Positions 45,148 to 57,478 are shown, numbered from the stretch's first letter. The stretch: DNA of 64,000 bases from Microvirga lotononidis (GCF_034627025.1 NZ_CP141048.1:4292001-4356000), one strand, 5' to 3'. Translations and numbers: made by a program. The notes: generated from the sequence alone by a model not told the origin.

Positions 45148-45549
45148 TCAGAACGTCATCGCCGCCGCATTGATGATTCCGGCGGCGAGGGACGCGGCGC
45201 CGAGGAACAGCGCTGCTGCCATTTCGCCCCCGGCGATGCGCTGGGACAGGTTTGGCATGGCGATGCGGACCAGCCAGTAGACGAGAATCTGCACGGCCAG
45301 GGCCACCAATCCCCACACCAGGCAATCGACGATGGTCTGAGCGTGGACGATGGCGCTCGCCAGCGGAAGGGCGAAGCCCACGAGGCTGAAACCGAGGGCG
45401 GTCGCCGCCGAGATCACGTTCTCACGGATCAGCGCGAACTCGTTGTGCATGGTCGCGAGCGTATACACCGCCAGATAGAGGCCCACGAGGGCGACCGCGA
45501 GTACGAAGAAAATCAGGAAGTCGGCCAAGCCCGCCAGAGATGAAGCCAC
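45148..45549 (-). CDS. DUF350-family inner-membrane protein
   Basis: A 133-residue protein with four predicted transmembrane helices (about 8-32, 45-68, 75-97 and 110-131), matching the size and layout of DUF350 proteins (YjfL-like). The GTG at 45549 has GGGGGA six bases upstream and gives the normal family N terminus; the longer frame lacks similarity. Function is unknown. It is convergent with the small HTH gene, nine bases apart. Confidence 0.75.
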   Translation of the reverse strand: MASSLAGLADFLIFFVLAVALVGLYLAVYTLATMHNEFALIRENVISAATALGFSLVGFALPLASAIVHAQTIVDCLVWGLVALAVQILVYWLVRIAMPNLSQRIAGGEMAAALFLGAASLAAGIINAAAMTF

Positions 45550-45601
45550 GATTAGTCCCCCACACGATGTTTTTCCATCGTCTAGGGGATCATGGTTAAT
45601 A

Positions 45602-46465
45602 TTACGTTGGCTCGAACGCGATTGCGACGCCGAAGGCCGCGCTGGCTGGCACGATGAGCCTGCTGCCGATATGCTGATAGGGAATCTCGGCCGCATCCAG
45701 CCACTTCGCATGAGCGTGAATGTCCTCGACGCGGATCGCGAAGGCCACGAAGGACGGCTGGTCGAGCTCGGCCTCGACCGAACCGTAGTTCTCGGCCGCG
45801 TCGTCGGGCGTGAGCACGTCGATGTGGCTCTCGCTCAACCGGAAGGACAGGTCGTCGCCGTCCGGACTGGCCGGCTCGACGCCCGTGAAAGCGGCCAGGA
45901 ACGCGCGAAGCCGCTCCGGGGCGGGCGCGGCCAGGGTGACCGAAGCAATCCGGGTCGCCCTGTTGTCGTGACGTTGGAATTGCGGGTTCCAGAAGTTTTC
46001 CGGAAAGTGCTGCTGGCACACGAAGAAACCGGCCTTCGGGGCATCCTTGTCCGATGCGAAAGCCAGCGTGAAAGCGACTTTCGTTTCGCTGCCATCAGGC
46101 CGTTTTCCGCTGCGCTCGAAATGGAACGGCTCGAACGATCCGATGCCCTTCTGCGAGAACAGAGCCGCGTCCGCCTCGGCATTCGGGCTGTCGAGGACCA
46201 GCATGGCGAGGCCCTCGCGGTCCCTCAGATAATCCTCGAGGAAGGCGCCGAAGCTGAAGGCGCTCGCCCGATGCGGCGCGATTGCTGCCCCCTCGCCCAC
46301 CGAGATCAGCTCGATGAAGGAGCCGGGAAACTGGACGATCCGATTCTCCGTCCCCCAGGGATGGCGGTTGCGGGCCCCGACCTGGAATCCGAGCCGCCGA
46401 TAGAAATCTCCGGCTCGATCGAGGTCGCGAACGGCAATGACGAGATGGTCGATCCGGCGGGTCAT
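45602..46465 (-). CDS. VOC-family (glyoxalase-like) protein
   Basis: A 287-residue protein with two vicinal-oxygen-chelate modules. The first begins RIDHLVIAVRDLDRAGDFYRRLGF (partly shown) with metal-ligand candidates H8 and E in FIELISVGEG; the second starts near residue 168 with ATRIASVTLAAPAPERL. It fits the glyoxalase-like domain family (PF13468 type). No clear operon partner, so dioxygenase, lyase or resistance roles cannot be distinguished. Confidence 0.8.
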   Translation of the reverse strand: MTRRIDHLVIAVRDLDRAGDFYRRLGFQVGARNRHPWGTENRIVQFPGSFIELISVGEGAAIAPHRASAFSFGAFLEDYLRDREGLAMLVLDSPNAEADAALFSQKGIGSFEPFHFERSGKRPDGSETKVAFTLAFASDKDAPKAGFFVCQQHFPENFWNPQFQRHDNRATRIASVTLAAPAPERLRAFLAAFTGVEPASPDGDDLSFRLSESHIDVLTPDDAAENYGSVEAELDQPSFVAFAIRVEDIHAHAKWLDAAEIPYQHIGSRLIVPASAAFGVAIAFEPT

Positions 46466-46563
46466 CGGGCTCTTTCCTGTAACGAGAGCATAGACTTAGG
46501 CACGAATCCGGATTTGGCCAGGATAGATGCTTCCGATGACCTGAGGAACGCTCGAGCCCAAAA

Positions 46564-46600
46564 TGAAATCACCGGCGCACGGCCGGTGATTTCATAGCAA
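46564..46600 (-). terminator. Terminator of pyrG
   Basis: TGAAATCACCGG (46564-46575) and CCGGTGATTTCA (46583-46594) form a perfect 12-bp stem with a 7-base loop, starting 16 bases after the pyrG stop. On the minus strand the stem is followed by TTTTGGG, so the T-run is short. Confidence 0.7.
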
Positions 46601-46609
46601 CGGAAACGC

Positions 46610-48244
<1,635 letters not shown>

Positions 48245-48302
48245 CTATCCATAAAGATCGGGCGCCGATTCGCAATCGCGAACTGCGTGCCCCGAAACCC
48301 AT

Positions 48303-48340
48303 CCACAAAAAGAGAGGGCCGGAGGACCGGCCCTGGTTTT
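48303..48340 (-). terminator. Rho-independent terminator of secG
   Basis: AGGGCCGG (48315-48322) and CCGGCCCT (48327-48334) form a perfect stem with a 4-base loop; on the minus strand CTCTTTTTGTGG follows. It starts 10 bases after the secG stop codon. Confidence 0.85.
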
Positions 48341-48343
48341 CAC

Positions 48344-48754
48344 TTACTGCTGAGGCGCTGTGGGCGCCGGCGTTGCGGGGGCCGGAGCCGCCGGCTGGTC
48401 CCCTTGGAGGCGTTGCAGCTGCTCGAGCACGCTGCCACCCTGCGGAGCCGCCGGAGCCTGCTGGCCCGGAGCGGGAGCCGCCGGCGCGGCGCCATCGAGA
48501 ATCGAGCGCGGAGCCCGGGTCGTGGTCGCCATGACGGTCAGCGCGATGCTGGTGACGAAGAAGAGGCCCGCCAGGATCGCCGTCGCACGGGTGAGCGCAT
48601 TGGCCTGCCCGCGACCGGTCATGAAGCCGGACACGCCGCCTCCGCCCCCACCGCCGCCGAGTCCCATGCCGCCGCCTTCGGAGCGCTGCAGGAGAACCAC
48701 GCCGATCAGGGCGAGCACGATGACCAGATGGACAATGATGAGAACTGTTTGCAT
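48344..48754 (-). CDS. secG: Preprotein translocase subunit SecG
   Basis: SecG is the small auxiliary subunit of the SecYEG channel. Two transmembrane helices (about 3-23 and 55-75) flank a cytoplasmic Gly-rich loop with LLQRSEGGGMGLGG. A long Ala/Pro/Gln-rich C-terminal tail (about 85-136) is typical of alphaproteobacterial SecG. The ATG at 48754 gives the normal N terminus MQTVLIIVHLVI. It sits between tpiA and pyrG, a conserved arrangement. Confidence 0.92.
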   Translation of the reverse strand: MQTVLIIVHLVIVLALIGVVLLQRSEGGGMGLGGGGGGGGVSGFMTGRGQANALTRATAILAGLFFVTSIALTVMATTTRAPRSILDGAAPAAPAPGQQAPAAPQGGSVLEQLQRLQGDQPAAPAPATPAPTAPQQ

Positions 48755-48874
48755 CGTTTTCAAAAACCTCAAGCGGCTGCGCACAGGGCGTCAGCCGCTC
48801 GCAATCCGTTCGTTGCGGCGGCCTGTAGCATAGGTGGGCGCAGGATCAAAGACCCGCAAGCCGCCTTTTCTCAG

Positions 48875-49642
48875 TTAGCCGAGATAGGCGCCTGCGATAG
48901 CGAGGAAATCGGCCGCCACGAGACTGGCTCCGCCGACCAGAGCGCCGTTGACGTTGTCCACCGCCATGAGCTCGGCTGCATTCGAAGGTTTGACGGAGCC
49001 GCCGTAGAGGATCCGGACCTTGGGCGCTTCCGACTTGCCGACGAGGCGGCGCAGTTCGTCACGGATGAGCGCATGCACCTCCGCCACGTCCGCGACGGTC
49101 GGCGTCAGCCCGGTGCCGATGGCCCAGACCGGCTCATAGGCGACCACCAGGTTGTGACTGTTCGAATCGACCGGGATAGAGCCCCGCAGCTGCTTGCGGA
49201 CGACCGCGAGCGTCTTGCCGGCTTCGCGTTCTTCTCGGGTCTCTCCGACGCATACGATAGCCGTCAGGCCCGCCCGGTGGGCAGCCACCGCCTTGGCGCA
49301 GACGTCAATGTCCCTCTCCTTGTGGTATTCGCGGCGTTCGGAATGGCCGACGATTACGTAGGTCGCGCCGGCATCGGCCAGCATTTCGGCCGAGAGGTTG
49401 CCCGTGAAGGCCCCCGATTCCTTGGCGTGGCAGTCCTGGCCTCCGATGGCGACGCGGGAGCCGACCGATGCATAAGCGAAGAGCGAGAGAAGCGTCGCTG
49501 GAGGGCAGACCGCCAGCTCGACCTTGGCCTTCAGACCAGGCGTGTAACCGGCATGGATTTCGGTCAGAACCTTGGCCGAACTCTTCAGCCCATTCATCTT
49601 CCAGTTTCCCGCTACCAGCGGGCGCGGCCTATCGACGCTCAT
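48875..49642 (-). CDS. tpiA: Triosephosphate isomerase
   Basis: It interconverts dihydroxyacetone phosphate and glyceraldehyde 3-phosphate. The 255-residue TIM barrel has AGNWKMNG (Lys about 15), the catalytic His in [10 protein letters not shown] (about 100), the catalytic Glu in [10 protein letters not shown] (about 170) and the phosphate loop [14 protein letters not shown] lies upstream of the ATG. It is divergent from ppiD with 135 bases between. Confidence 0.97.
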   Translation of the reverse strand: MSVDRPRPLVAGNWKMNGLKSSAKVLTEIHAGYTPGLKAKVELAVCPPATLLSLFAYASVGSRVAIGGQDCHAKESGAFTGNLSAEMLADAGATYVIVGHSERREYHKERDIDVCAKAVAAHRAGLTAIVCVGETREEREAGKTLAVVRKQLRGSIPVDSNSHNLVVAYEPVWAIGTGLTPTVADVAEVHALIRDELRRLVGKSEAPKVRILYGGSVKPSNAAELMAVDNVNGALVGGASLVAADFLAIAGAYLG

Positions 49643-49777
49643 TTAAGGCACTCCTGTCACGCTCGATAATTCGGCAGTACAGAGGCTTGAGCCTTCTTTC
49701 AACCAGACTTGCCCTTTTCGTAGAGCCCCTGATCGGTTATCGGCAGGTTTAACGAGTTTTTGGAAAACGGGTTCACG

Positions 49778-51673
49778 ATGCTTCGGAACATGCGCAAGGC
49801 TGGGCAGACCGTGGTCGGCAAAGCCATCGCCACCATCTTTTTCGGCGCCCTGATCGTCAGCTTCGCCATCTGGGGCATCGGCGACATCTTCCGGGTGACC
49901 CCTGCCTCCACGGTGGCAGAGGTCGGTAGCACCAAAATCACGGTCGATCAGGTCCGTACTGCCTACACCAACGAGCTTCAGCGGCTCGGTCGGCAGTTCC
50001 GTACGGTCATCAGCCCCGAGCAGGCCCGTGCCTTCGGCATCGACCAGCAGGTGATTTCCAATCTCGTGACCGAAGCCGTGATGGCCGAGCAGGCCAAGAA
50101 GATGGGCCTCTCCGTCTCCGACCAGCTCGTCGCTGGCTCGATCATGAACAATCCGGCTTTCAAGGGCGGCGACGGTCAGTTCAACCGCGCCCTCTTCGAC
50201 CAGGCCCTGCGCAATGCCGGTCTCTCCGAAGCTGGGTTCGTGCAGGAGCAACGCTCCGCCATGGTTCGCCTCCACCTGGCAGAGGCCATCGCCGGCGACG
50301 TCAACGTGCCGGTGGCCGCCAAGGAGGCATTCCACCGCTACGGAACCGAGCGCCGTGCGGCCTCCTACCTGCTCCTGACACCAGCCATGGCAGGAGACGT
50401 TCCGGCGCCGACCGCCGAACAGCTCCAAACGTTCTTCAACGAGCGCAGGAGCGCCTTCCGGGCGCCTGAATATCGGGCCGTTTCGGCCCTCGCGCTCGAC
50501 GCTGCCGCTCTCGCCAAGCCCGATTCCGTGTCCGAAGCCGACGCCCGCCAGGTCTATGAGCAGCAGAAGGCGAAGTACGGCACGCCGGAGCGCCGCACGA
50601 TCCAGCAGATCACCTTCCCGTCGCAGGCGGAGGCCGAGGCTGCGGCCGGCAAGATCAAGGAGGGCACGACGTTCGACGCCATCGCGGCCGAGCGCAACGT
50701 CTCCCCGCAGGATCTGGAGCTCGGCACCTTCACCAAGGCCGAGATGCTCGACCAGACCGTGGCGGATGCGGCCTTTGCCCTTGAGCAGAATGCCGTCAGC
50801 GCACCGATCACGGGCCGTTTCGGCCCCGTGCTCGTGCGGGTGACGCAGATCCAGCCCGAGGCCGTCCGTCCCTTCGAGGAGGTCGCCGGCGAACTTCGCC
50901 AGGAAGTGGCCCAGGAACGCGCCAAGGACCAGATCGAGCGAATTCACGACGAGATCGAGGACTTGCGCGCCGGCGCCAAGCCTCTCGCGGACATCGCCAA
51001 GGAAAAGGGCCTGACCCTGGTCCAGATCCCGGCTGTCGACGCCAACGGGCTGGACAAGGCAGGCAACCCGGTCAACCTCCCCGAGAAGGACGCCGTGGTG
51101 AAGGCCGCCTTCGCGTCCGACATCGGGGTGGACAACGAACCCCTGCGCACTTCAGCCGGCTATGTCTGGTACGACGTGACCGGCATCGAAGCGTCCCGCG
51201 AGAAGAATCTCGACGAGGTCCGCGATCAGGTCGCGACCCAGTGGCGAGAGGACCAGGTGGCGCAGCGTCTGTCGGAAAAGGCGAACGAACTCACAGCGCG
51301 GTTGGAAAAGGGCGAGAGCATCGATGCCGTCGCACAATCTGCAGGGGCGCCCGCGCAGAGCGCGACCGACCTTACCCGCAACACGGCGAAGGACGCCCTC
51401 ACGGCCGAGGCGGTGAACCGGATCTTCGCCGTTCCGGTCAGCAAGACGGGCCACGCCGCGAACGGCACGGATGCCCGCGTTGTGTTCAGCGTCACCTCCG
51501 CCACGGTGCCGCCGCTCGTCACAACCACGCAGGCCGCGCAGAACACCGAAAATCAGCTCCGCACCGGCTTCAGCGACGACCTGCTCAACCAGTACATCGC
51601 CCAGGTGCGCCAGGATCTCGGCGTCACCATCAACCAGCAGGCGCTGCGCCGGGCAACGGGCGGCGAATCGTAA
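49778..51673 (+). CDS. ppiD: Periplasmic folding chaperone/peptidylprolyl isomerase (PpiD/SurA type)
   Basis: A 631-residue inner-membrane-anchored periplasmic chaperone. One transmembrane helix lies near the N terminus (about 12-36, ATIFFGALIVSFAIWGIGDI), followed by a SurA-N-like domain (about 40-180) and a parvulin-type (PpiC) domain near 250-355; the C-terminal part is helical. The ATG at 49778 (MLRNMRKAGQ) is preferred to a TTG at 49760. It lies only three bases before trpE, an arrangement seen in other alphaproteobacteria. Confidence 0.88.
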   Translation: MLRNMRKAGQTVVGKAIATIFFGALIVSFAIWGIGDIFRVTPASTVAEVGSTKITVDQVRTAYTNELQRLGRQFRTVISPEQARAFGIDQQVISNLVTEAVMAEQAKKMGLSVSDQLVAGSIMNNPAFKGGDGQFNRALFDQALRNAGLSEAGFVQEQRSAMVRLHLAEAIAGDVNVPVAAKEAFHRYGTERRAASYLLLTPAMAGDVPAPTAEQLQTFFNERRSAFRAPEYRAVSALALDAAALAKPDSVSEADARQVYEQQKAKYGTPERRTIQQITFPSQAEAEAAAGKIKEGTTFDAIAAERNVSPQDLELGTFTKAEMLDQTVADAAFALEQNAVSAPITGRFGPVLVRVTQIQPEAVRPFEEVAGELRQEVAQERAKDQIERIHDEIEDLRAGAKPLADIAKEKGLTLVQIPAVDANGLDKAGNPVNLPEKDAVVKAAFASDIGVDNEPLRTSAGYVWYDVTGIEASREKNLDEVRDQVATQWREDQVAQRLSEKANELTARLEKGESIDAVAQSAGAPAQSATDLTRNTAKDALTAEAVNRIFAVPVSKTGHAANGTDARVVFSVTSATVPPLVTTTQAAQNTENQLRTGFSDDLLNQYIAQVRQDLGVTINQQALRRATGGES

Positions 51674-51676
51674 CCC

Positions 51677-53197
51677 ATGACGATCACGCCCGATTTCGAG
51701 ACGTTCTCAGCGGCCTATGAGGCTGGGGAGGCCGGCGTCCTGCGCGCCACGCTCGTGGGCGATCTGCTCACTCCCGTGGCGGCTTTCCTGAAACTGCGGC
51801 ATGGCCGCAAAGGGTCTGCCTTCCTGCTCGAATCCGTCGAAGGCGGCGCGACTCGCGGCCGCTTTTCCATGATCGGGCTCGATCCGGACCTCGTCTGGCG
51901 CTGCCAGGACGGCATCGCCGCCATGGACCGTCAGGCGCAAAACCGCCTCCAGGAATTCACCGTGGAGGAGGCGCCGCCCCTGGAGAGCCTGCGTGCTCTG
52001 ATCAAGGAAAGCGCCCTGCCCCTGTCGGACGATCTGCCCCCCATGGCGGCAGGCCTTTTCGGCTATCTGGGCTACGACATGGTTCGGCTCATGGAGCGTT
52101 TGCCCGAGCCGAATCCGGACGTGCTGAAAGTCCCGGACGCGATCCTCATCCGGCCCACCGTGATGGTGGTGTTCGATGCCGTGAAGGACGAGATTTCACT
52201 CATCACCCCGGTGCGCCCACAGGCAGGGACCTCGGCCAAGGCGGCTTACGAAACGGCGCTCGCGCGCCTGGACGACGTCACGGCGGCCCTCGAGCGCCCG
52301 CTTCCCATCGACGACCGCAGCGACCCGACCCAGATCCGCTTCGAGCCGCCGGTTTCGAACACGACGCCGCAGGAATTCGAGGCCATGGTCGCCAGGGCCA
52401 AGGACTACATCCGCGCCGGCGACATCTTCCAGGTGGTGCTGTCGCAGCGGTTCGAGTCGGCTTTTCCCCTGCCCGCCTTCGCGCTCTACCGCTCTCTGCG
52501 CCGGGTCAATCCGGCGCCGTTCCTGTGCTACCTGGATTTCGAGGATTTCCAGATCGTCTGTTCCTCGCCGGAAATCCTGGTTCGGGTCCGCGACGGCAAG
52601 GTCACGATCCGTCCCATCGCCGGTACGCGGCCGCGCGGCGCGACAGCCGCCGAGGACCGGGCCCATGCGGAAAGCCTTCTGGCGGACCATAAGGAACGGG
52701 CCGAGCACCTCATGCTCCTCGATCTCGGCCGCAACGATGTGGGGCGCGTGGCCGAGATGGGATCCGTGGAAGTCACCGATTCCTTCTTCCTCGAATATTA
52801 CAGCCAGGTGATGCACATCGTGTCGAACGTCGAAGGTCGGCTCGACCCGTCCTTCGATTCCCTCGACGCGCTGGTGGCGGGTTTCCCGGCCGGCACGGTC
52901 TCGGGGGCGCCGAAGGTGCGCGCCATGCAGATCATCGACGAGCTGGAGAAGGACAAGCGGGGCCCGTACGCGGGCTGCATCGGTTACTTCGGCGCAAATG
53001 GCGAGATGGATACCTGCATCGTGCTGCGCACGGCCCTCGTGAAGGATGGACGCATGGCCGTTCAGGCCGGCGCCGGAATCGTGTACGATTCCGACCCGGC
53101 CTCCGAGCAGCAGGAATGCATCAACAAGTCGAAGGCCCTGTTCCGTGCCGCCGAGGAGGCGGTGCGCTTCGCGAGCCAGGCGAGGATCGGACAATGA
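51677..53197 (+). CDS. trpE: Anthranilate synthase component I
   Basis: It makes anthranilate from chorismate and ammonia, the first step of tryptophan biosynthesis. The 506-residue protein has an N-terminal regulatory domain with the tryptophan-binding region near LESVEGGATRGRFSMIG (about 54-70, the LLES-like element), and the chorismate-binding domain with RAGDIFQVVLSQRF, SPEILVRV, PIAGTRPRG and GCIGYFG. No leader peptide or attenuator can exist in the 3-base gap after ppiD, so any regulation lies further upstream or on the enzyme. Confidence 0.96.
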   Translation: MTITPDFETFSAAYEAGEAGVLRATLVGDLLTPVAAFLKLRHGRKGSAFLLESVEGGATRGRFSMIGLDPDLVWRCQDGIAAMDRQAQNRLQEFTVEEAPPLESLRALIKESALPLSDDLPPMAAGLFGYLGYDMVRLMERLPEPNPDVLKVPDAILIRPTVMVVFDAVKDEISLITPVRPQAGTSAKAAYETALARLDDVTAALERPLPIDDRSDPTQIRFEPPVSNTTPQEFEAMVARAKDYIRAGDIFQVVLSQRFESAFPLPAFALYRSLRRVNPAPFLCYLDFEDFQIVCSSPEILVRVRDGKVTIRPIAGTRPRGATAAEDRAHAESLLADHKERAEHLMLLDLGRNDVGRVAEMGSVEVTDSFFLEYYSQVMHIVSNVEGRLDPSFDSLDALVAGFPAGTVSGAPKVRAMQIIDELEKDKRGPYAGCIGYFGANGEMDTCIVLRTALVKDGRMAVQAGAGIVYDSDPASEQQECINKSKALFRAAEEAVRFASQARIGQ

Positions 53198-53255
53198 GCC
53201 GGGTGACGATGCTTCCCTTGACCGGGAGCTTCGCTTACGCGAACGTCTGCCCGCT

Positions 53256-53885
53256 ATGACCCGCGTTCTCGTCATCGACAATTACGACAGCTTCACCTGG
53301 AATCTGGTGCATCTGCTCGGCCCGCTCGCGACCTCCGTCGAGGTGGTGCGCAACGACGCCATCACGCCCGATGAGGTTCTCGCTTCCCGGCCGGATGCCA
53401 TCGTGCTGTCCCCCGGCCCCTGCACGCCGAACGAGGCCGGGATCTGCCTCGATCTCGTCAGGCGCGCCTCGCCCGAAATCCCGACCTTCGGCGTATGCCT
53501 CGGCCTCCAGACCATCGGACAGGTCTTCGGCGGGACCGTTTCACGGGCGCCGCTCCCCATGCACGGCAAGGTGTCCGAGGTGGAGCACACCGGCCAGGCG
53601 GTGTTCCGCGGCATCAACGGCCCGTTCAAGGCGACCCGCTACCACTCGCTGATTGTGGACCGGGAGAGCTGCCCGGCTGACCTGCAGGTGACGGCCGAGA
53701 CGGCGGACGGCCTCGTCATGGGGCTGTCGCACCGCTCCCTGCCGATCCACGGTGTGCAGTTCCATCCCGAAAGCATCCTGTCGGAGCACGGGGTAACGAT
53801 CATGCGCAATTTCTTCGAACTCGCGGCGGATTGGAATGCCCAGCACCGCGCCGCCGGCGGCGCAGCCGCTCCAGCAGGACATTGA
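53256..53885 (+). CDS. trpG: Anthranilate synthase component II (glutamine amidotransferase)
   Basis: It supplies ammonia from glutamine to TrpE. The 209-residue class I amidotransferase has [13 protein letters not shown] at the N terminus, [11 protein letters not shown], the nucleophile Cys in FGVCLGLQ (about 78) and the His-Glu in [12 protein letters not shown] (about 170). It starts 58 bases after trpE; the two are separate here, not fused as in some rhizobia. A pabA role shared with folate synthesis is possible. Confidence 0.95.
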   Translation: MTRVLVIDNYDSFTWNLVHLLGPLATSVEVVRNDAITPDEVLASRPDAIVLSPGPCTPNEAGICLDLVRRASPEIPTFGVCLGLQTIGQVFGGTVSRAPLPMHGKVSEVEHTGQAVFRGINGPFKATRYHSLIVDRESCPADLQVTAETADGLVMGLSHRSLPIHGVQFHPESILSEHGVTIMRNFFELAADWNAQHRAAGGAAAPAGH

Positions 53886-53890
53886 AACCG

Positions 53891-54904
53891 ATGGAATCGT
53901 TCAAATCCTACCTCGCCAAGGTCGCCACCGGCGCATCGCTGACGCGCGACGAGGCGCGGGATGCCTTCGACGACCTGCTCTCCGGCGAGGTGACGCCTGC
54001 CCAGGGCGGTGCTTTCCTGATGGCTCTGCGGGTTCGCGGCGAGGCGCTCGAGGAAATCGTCGGCGCGGTGACAGCGATGCGCGGCCGGATGCTGCGGGTC
54101 AAGGCTCCCGAAAAGGCCATCGACATTGTCGGCACCGGCGGTGATCACAAGGGCAGCTACAACATCTCGACGCTGGCTTCGATCATCGTCGCCTCCTGCG
54201 GCGTTCCTGTGGCCAAGCACGGCAACCGGGCGGCCTCCTCGAAATCCGGCACGGCGGATGTCCTGTCGGCCCTGGGGCTGAAGCTCGGTCTCGCCCCGGA
54301 GGAGCTGGAACGCTGCCTGGACGAGACGAAGCTCTGCTTCATGTTCGCGCAGACCCACCACGCCGCCATGCGGCACGTGGCTCCGGTGCGCGTCGAGCTC
54401 GGAACCCGCACGATCTTCAACCTGCTCGGCCCCCTGGCCAATCCGGCCGGAGCCAAGCGGCAGCTTCTCGGCGTGTTTTCAGAAGCTTGGATCGAGCCGC
54501 TCACCCAGGTTCTGAAGGAGCTCGGCTCCCAGAAGGTCTGGACTGTGCATGGCTCGGACGGCCTCGATGAGATGACGACCACCGGTCCGACCTTCGTGGC
54601 CGCGCTGGAGAACGGCGCGATCCGCCGCTTCACCGTGACGCCCGAAGAGGTCGGCCTGCCGACCGTGTCGCTCGACGATCTGCGCGGCGGCGACCCGGAG
54701 CACAACGCCGCTCAGCTGCGCGCGGTTCTGGACGGCGCCCGCACGCCTTACCGGGACGTGTCCCTGCTCAACGCGGCGGCCGCACTCGTGATCGCCGACG
54801 AGGCCGAGAACCTACGCGATGGCCTCGACCGCGCCTCGCGGGCTCTCGACAGCGGCGCCTCCAAGGCGACCCTCGAGCGCCTCGTCGAAGTCTCGAACGC
54901 TTGA
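53891..54904 (+). CDS. trpD: Anthranilate phosphoribosyltransferase
   Basis: It couples anthranilate to PRPP. The 337-residue protein has the PRPP/metal motif [17 protein letters not shown] (about 79-95), [12 protein letters not shown] near 110, and the Mg2+-binding Asp-Glu in SDGLDEMT (about 222). The ATG at 53891 lies 5 bases after trpG and gives the standard N terminus; an upstream in-frame ATG at 53831 lies within trpG. Confidence 0.95.
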   Translation: MESFKSYLAKVATGASLTRDEARDAFDDLLSGEVTPAQGGAFLMALRVRGEALEEIVGAVTAMRGRMLRVKAPEKAIDIVGTGGDHKGSYNISTLASIIVASCGVPVAKHGNRAASSKSGTADVLSALGLKLGLAPEELERCLDETKLCFMFAQTHHAAMRHVAPVRVELGTRTIFNLLGPLANPAGAKRQLLGVFSEAWIEPLTQVLKELGSQKVWTVHGSDGLDEMTTTGPTFVAALENGAIRRFTVTPEEVGLPTVSLDDLRGGDPEHNAAQLRAVLDGARTPYRDVSLLNAAAALVIADEAENLRDGLDRASRALDSGASKATLERLVEVSNA

Positions 54905-54912
54905 GCGCCGCC

Positions 54913-55713
54913 ATGGCCGATGTTCTCAGCAAGATCGAAGCCTACAAGCGGCAGGAGATCGCGGCGGCGAAAGCGGCGGTTTCGCAGAGCGAGATCGAGC
55001 GCCGCGCCCGCGCCGCCTCCGCGCCGCGCGGCTTCGCGAAAGCCATCGAGCGCCATCTCGCCGAGGGGCGGCCCGCCCTCATCGCCGAGGTGAAGAAGGC
55101 AAGCCCGTCGAAGGGCCTGATCCGCCCGGATTTCGACCCGCCGAGCCTGGCGCGCGCCTATGCCGAAGGCGGCGCCACCTGCCTGTCGGTGCTCACGGAC
55201 GAGCCGTCCTTCCAGGGCAGGCCCGAATATCTGTCCCAGGCACGCGAAGCCTCCGGCCTGCCCGCCCTGCGCAAGGATTTCCTGTTCGAGCCCTATCAGG
55301 TCTACGAGGCCCGCGCCTGGGGGGCCGATTGCATCCTCGTCATCATGGCGAGCGTCTCCGACGACGAGGCCCGCGCCCTGATCGACACGGCGCACGATCT
55401 CGGCATGGATGTGCTGGTCGAGGTGCACGACCGCGCGGAGCTGGAACGCGCCCTGGCGCTCGGCACGAAACTGGTCGGCATCAACAACCGGAATCTCCGC
55501 ACCTTCGAGGTGTCGCTTCACGTCAGCGAGGAGCTGGCGCCCCTGATCCCGTCCGACCAGATCGTCGTCGGCGAGAGCGGCATCTTCACCCTGTCGGATA
55601 TCGAGCGGCTGTCGAAGGTCGATATCCGCACCTTCCTGGTGGGCGAGAGCCTGATGCGGCAGGCCGATGTAGCGGCGGCGACCCGGAGGCTTCTGTTCGG
55701 CGAGGCAGCATGA
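54913..55713 (+). CDS. trpC: Indole-3-glycerol phosphate synthase
   Basis: It closes the indole ring from carboxyphenylamino-deoxyribulose phosphate. The 266-residue TIM barrel has [12 protein letters not shown] near 60, [12 protein letters not shown] near 120, and [12 protein letters not shown] near 190. The ATG at 54913 fits the family; a TTG at 54901 overlapping the trpD stop is possible. No trpF is in this operon, so PRA isomerase is encoded elsewhere. The TGA overlaps the moaC ATG (ATGA). Confidence 0.95.
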   Translation: MADVLSKIEAYKRQEIAAAKAAVSQSEIERRARAASAPRGFAKAIERHLAEGRPALIAEVKKASPSKGLIRPDFDPPSLARAYAEGGATCLSVLTDEPSFQGRPEYLSQAREASGLPALRKDFLFEPYQVYEARAWGADCILVIMASVSDDEARALIDTAHDLGMDVLVEVHDRAELERALALGTKLVGINNRNLRTFEVSLHVSEELAPLIPSDQIVVGESGIFTLSDIERLSKVDIRTFLVGESLMRQADVAAATRRLLFGEAA

Positions 55714-56186
55714 CGAAACTCACGCATCTCGATGCAACGGGCCAGGCCAGCATGGTCGACGTCTCGGACAAGAGCGTCACCAGCCGCACGGCGATCGCCG
55801 AGGGATGCGTCATCATGCAGGCCGAAACGCTGGACTTGATCCGTCATGGCGAGGCCAAGAAGGGCGACGTCCTGGGCACGGCGCGGCTCGCCGGGATCAT
55901 GGCGTCCAAGCGCACGCACGAACTCATTCCCCTGTGCCACCCGTTGCTAATTTCGAAGGTGAAGGTCGACTGCACCCTCGACGACACCCTTCCCGGTATC
56001 CGCGTGAGCGCCGAGGTGAAGGTGTCGGGCCAGACCGGCGTCGAGATGGAGGCGCTGACCGCCGTCTCCGTCGCCTGCCTGACCATCTACGACATGGTGA
56101 AGGCGGCCGATAAAGGGATGCGGATCGAGCATATTCGCCTGCGCCGAAAAAGCGGCGGCCGCTCGGGAGATTTTGAAGCGCCATGA
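55710..56186 (+). CDS. moaC: Cyclic pyranopterin monophosphate synthase
   Basis: It converts the MoaA product to cyclic pyranopterin monophosphate in molybdenum cofactor biosynthesis. The 158-residue protein has [10 protein letters not shown] (about 71-80) and [20 protein letters not shown] (about 113-132), plus the catalytic Lys in AADKGM near 135. It overlaps trpC by an ATGA and moeA by an ATGA, coupling the Moco genes to the trp operon. Confidence 0.96.
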   Translation: MTKLTHLDATGQASMVDVSDKSVTSRTAIAEGCVIMQAETLDLIRHGEAKKGDVLGTARLAGIMASKRTHELIPLCHPLLISKVKVDCTLDDTLPGIRVSAEVKVSGQTGVEMEALTAVSVACLTIYDMVKAADKGMRIEHIRLRRKSGGRSGDFEAP

Positions 56187-57439
56187 GCCTGATTTCGGTC
56201 GAGGATGCTCTCTCCCGCGTTCTGGCGAACGTCGAGAAGCCGGTCGGGATCGAACGCATTCCCCTGGCCGACTGCGCGGGCCGGACGCTGGCGGAGGACG
56301 TCAGCGCGCTGCGCGACCAGCCGCCCTTCCCGGCATCCGCCATGGACGGCTATGCGGTGCGCAGCGCCGATTGCTCCGCCATTCCAGCCCATCTGCGGGT
56401 CATCGGCGAGAGCGCGGCGGGCAGGCGCTTCACGGGCACGGTCAGTGCCATGGAAGCCGTGCGGATCTTCACCGGAGCCCCCGTTCCCGAAGGGGCTGAT
56501 GCGGTGGTGCTGCAGGAAGACACGGAACGCTCCGGCGACCAGGTGACGGTGAAGGAAGCGCCCCGCTCCAACCGGCACATCCGCGTGGCCGGGCTCGACT
56601 TCCGCTCCGGCGACGTGCTGCTGCAGACAGGCCTTCGTCTCGATTCCCGCCATATCGCGCTCGCGGCCGCCATGGGCCACGGAACGCTGTCCGTCCACCG
56701 CAAGCCCCGCGTCGCCATTCTCGCCACGGGCGATGAGCTGGTCCGGGCGGGTGAACCGGTCGGCCCCGACCAGATCACCGCCTCCAGCCTGCCGGCCACG
56801 ATCCTGATGGTTGAGAAAGCCGGGGCTGAAGCCATCGATCTCGGCATCGCCCGCGACACGCTCGAATCGCTCGACGAGCGCATTCAATTCGCCAAGGACG
56901 CGCAAGCCGACATTCTCGTGACCCTGGGCGGCGCGTCCGTGGGCGAGCACGACCTCGTGCAGAAGGCCTTGAGTCGCCACGGCATGGATCTCGGATTCTG
57001 GCGCGTGGCGCTGCGGCCCGGAAAGCCGCTCATGCATGGACGCCTCGGACCAACCCTGCTTCTGGGCCTTCCGGGCAATCCGGTCTCCTCCCTCGTCTGC
57101 GCCGTCCTGTTCCTGATTCCCGCGATCCGCGCGCTCCTGGGCGACCAGAGGGCCGCCGAAGACCCGGCGGAGGACGCGATTCTGGGCGCGGACCTGCCGG
57201 CCAACAGGGAACGCCAGGACTATCTGCGCGCCGCGCTCGCCCTCCAGGATGTGCCCTTGAGCCTCGCCCACGGCACCGAGCGCGTGATGCTTCCCGTCGC
57301 GATGCCGCACCTGCTGCAGGATTCTTCCATGCTGAGCATCCTGGAACGGTCCGACGCCCTGCTCGTGCGTCCGCCCCATGCTCCGGCGGCCGTCGCAGGC
57401 GAGCCGTGCCGCATCATTCGGCTGGACCGCTTCTGCTGA
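56183..57439 (+). CDS. moeA: Molybdopterin molybdenumtransferase
   Basis: It inserts molybdate into adenylylated molybdopterin. The 418-residue protein has [13 protein letters not shown] near 52, [18 protein letters not shown] near 95 and the MoCF/gephyrin E domain with [13 protein letters not shown] (about 179), [13 protein letters not shown] (about 253) and [11 protein letters not shown] (about 295). It overlaps moaC (ATGA). 113 bases separate it from lexA, containing the SOS boxes. Confidence 0.95.
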   Translation: MSLISVEDALSRVLANVEKPVGIERIPLADCAGRTLAEDVSALRDQPPFPASAMDGYAVRSADCSAIPAHLRVIGESAAGRRFTGTVSAMEAVRIFTGAPVPEGADAVVLQEDTERSGDQVTVKEAPRSNRHIRVAGLDFRSGDVLLQTGLRLDSRHIALAAAMGHGTLSVHRKPRVAILATGDELVRAGEPVGPDQITASSLPATILMVEKAGAEAIDLGIARDTLESLDERIQFAKDAQADILVTLGGASVGEHDLVQKALSRHGMDLGFWRVALRPGKPLMHGRLGPTLLLGLPGNPVSSLVCAVLFLIPAIRALLGDQRAAEDPAEDAILGADLPANRERQDYLRAALALQDVPLSLAHGTERVMLPVAMPHLLQDSSMLSILERSDALLVRPPHAPAAVAGEPCRIIRLDRFC

Positions 57440-57478
57440 GGCATCTTTTATGACGCCGCTCGAATACTCAGGCTTGCG

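Noticed and set aside
44869..45549. Toxin-antitoxin pair from the HTH protein and the adjacent membrane protein
   Set aside because: The two genes are convergent, and the membrane protein fits DUF350 rather than any toxin family.
51640..51676. trp leader peptide or attenuator before trpE
   Set aside because: The gap to ppiD is three bases and no Trp-codon-rich short frame with terminator hairpin is seen.
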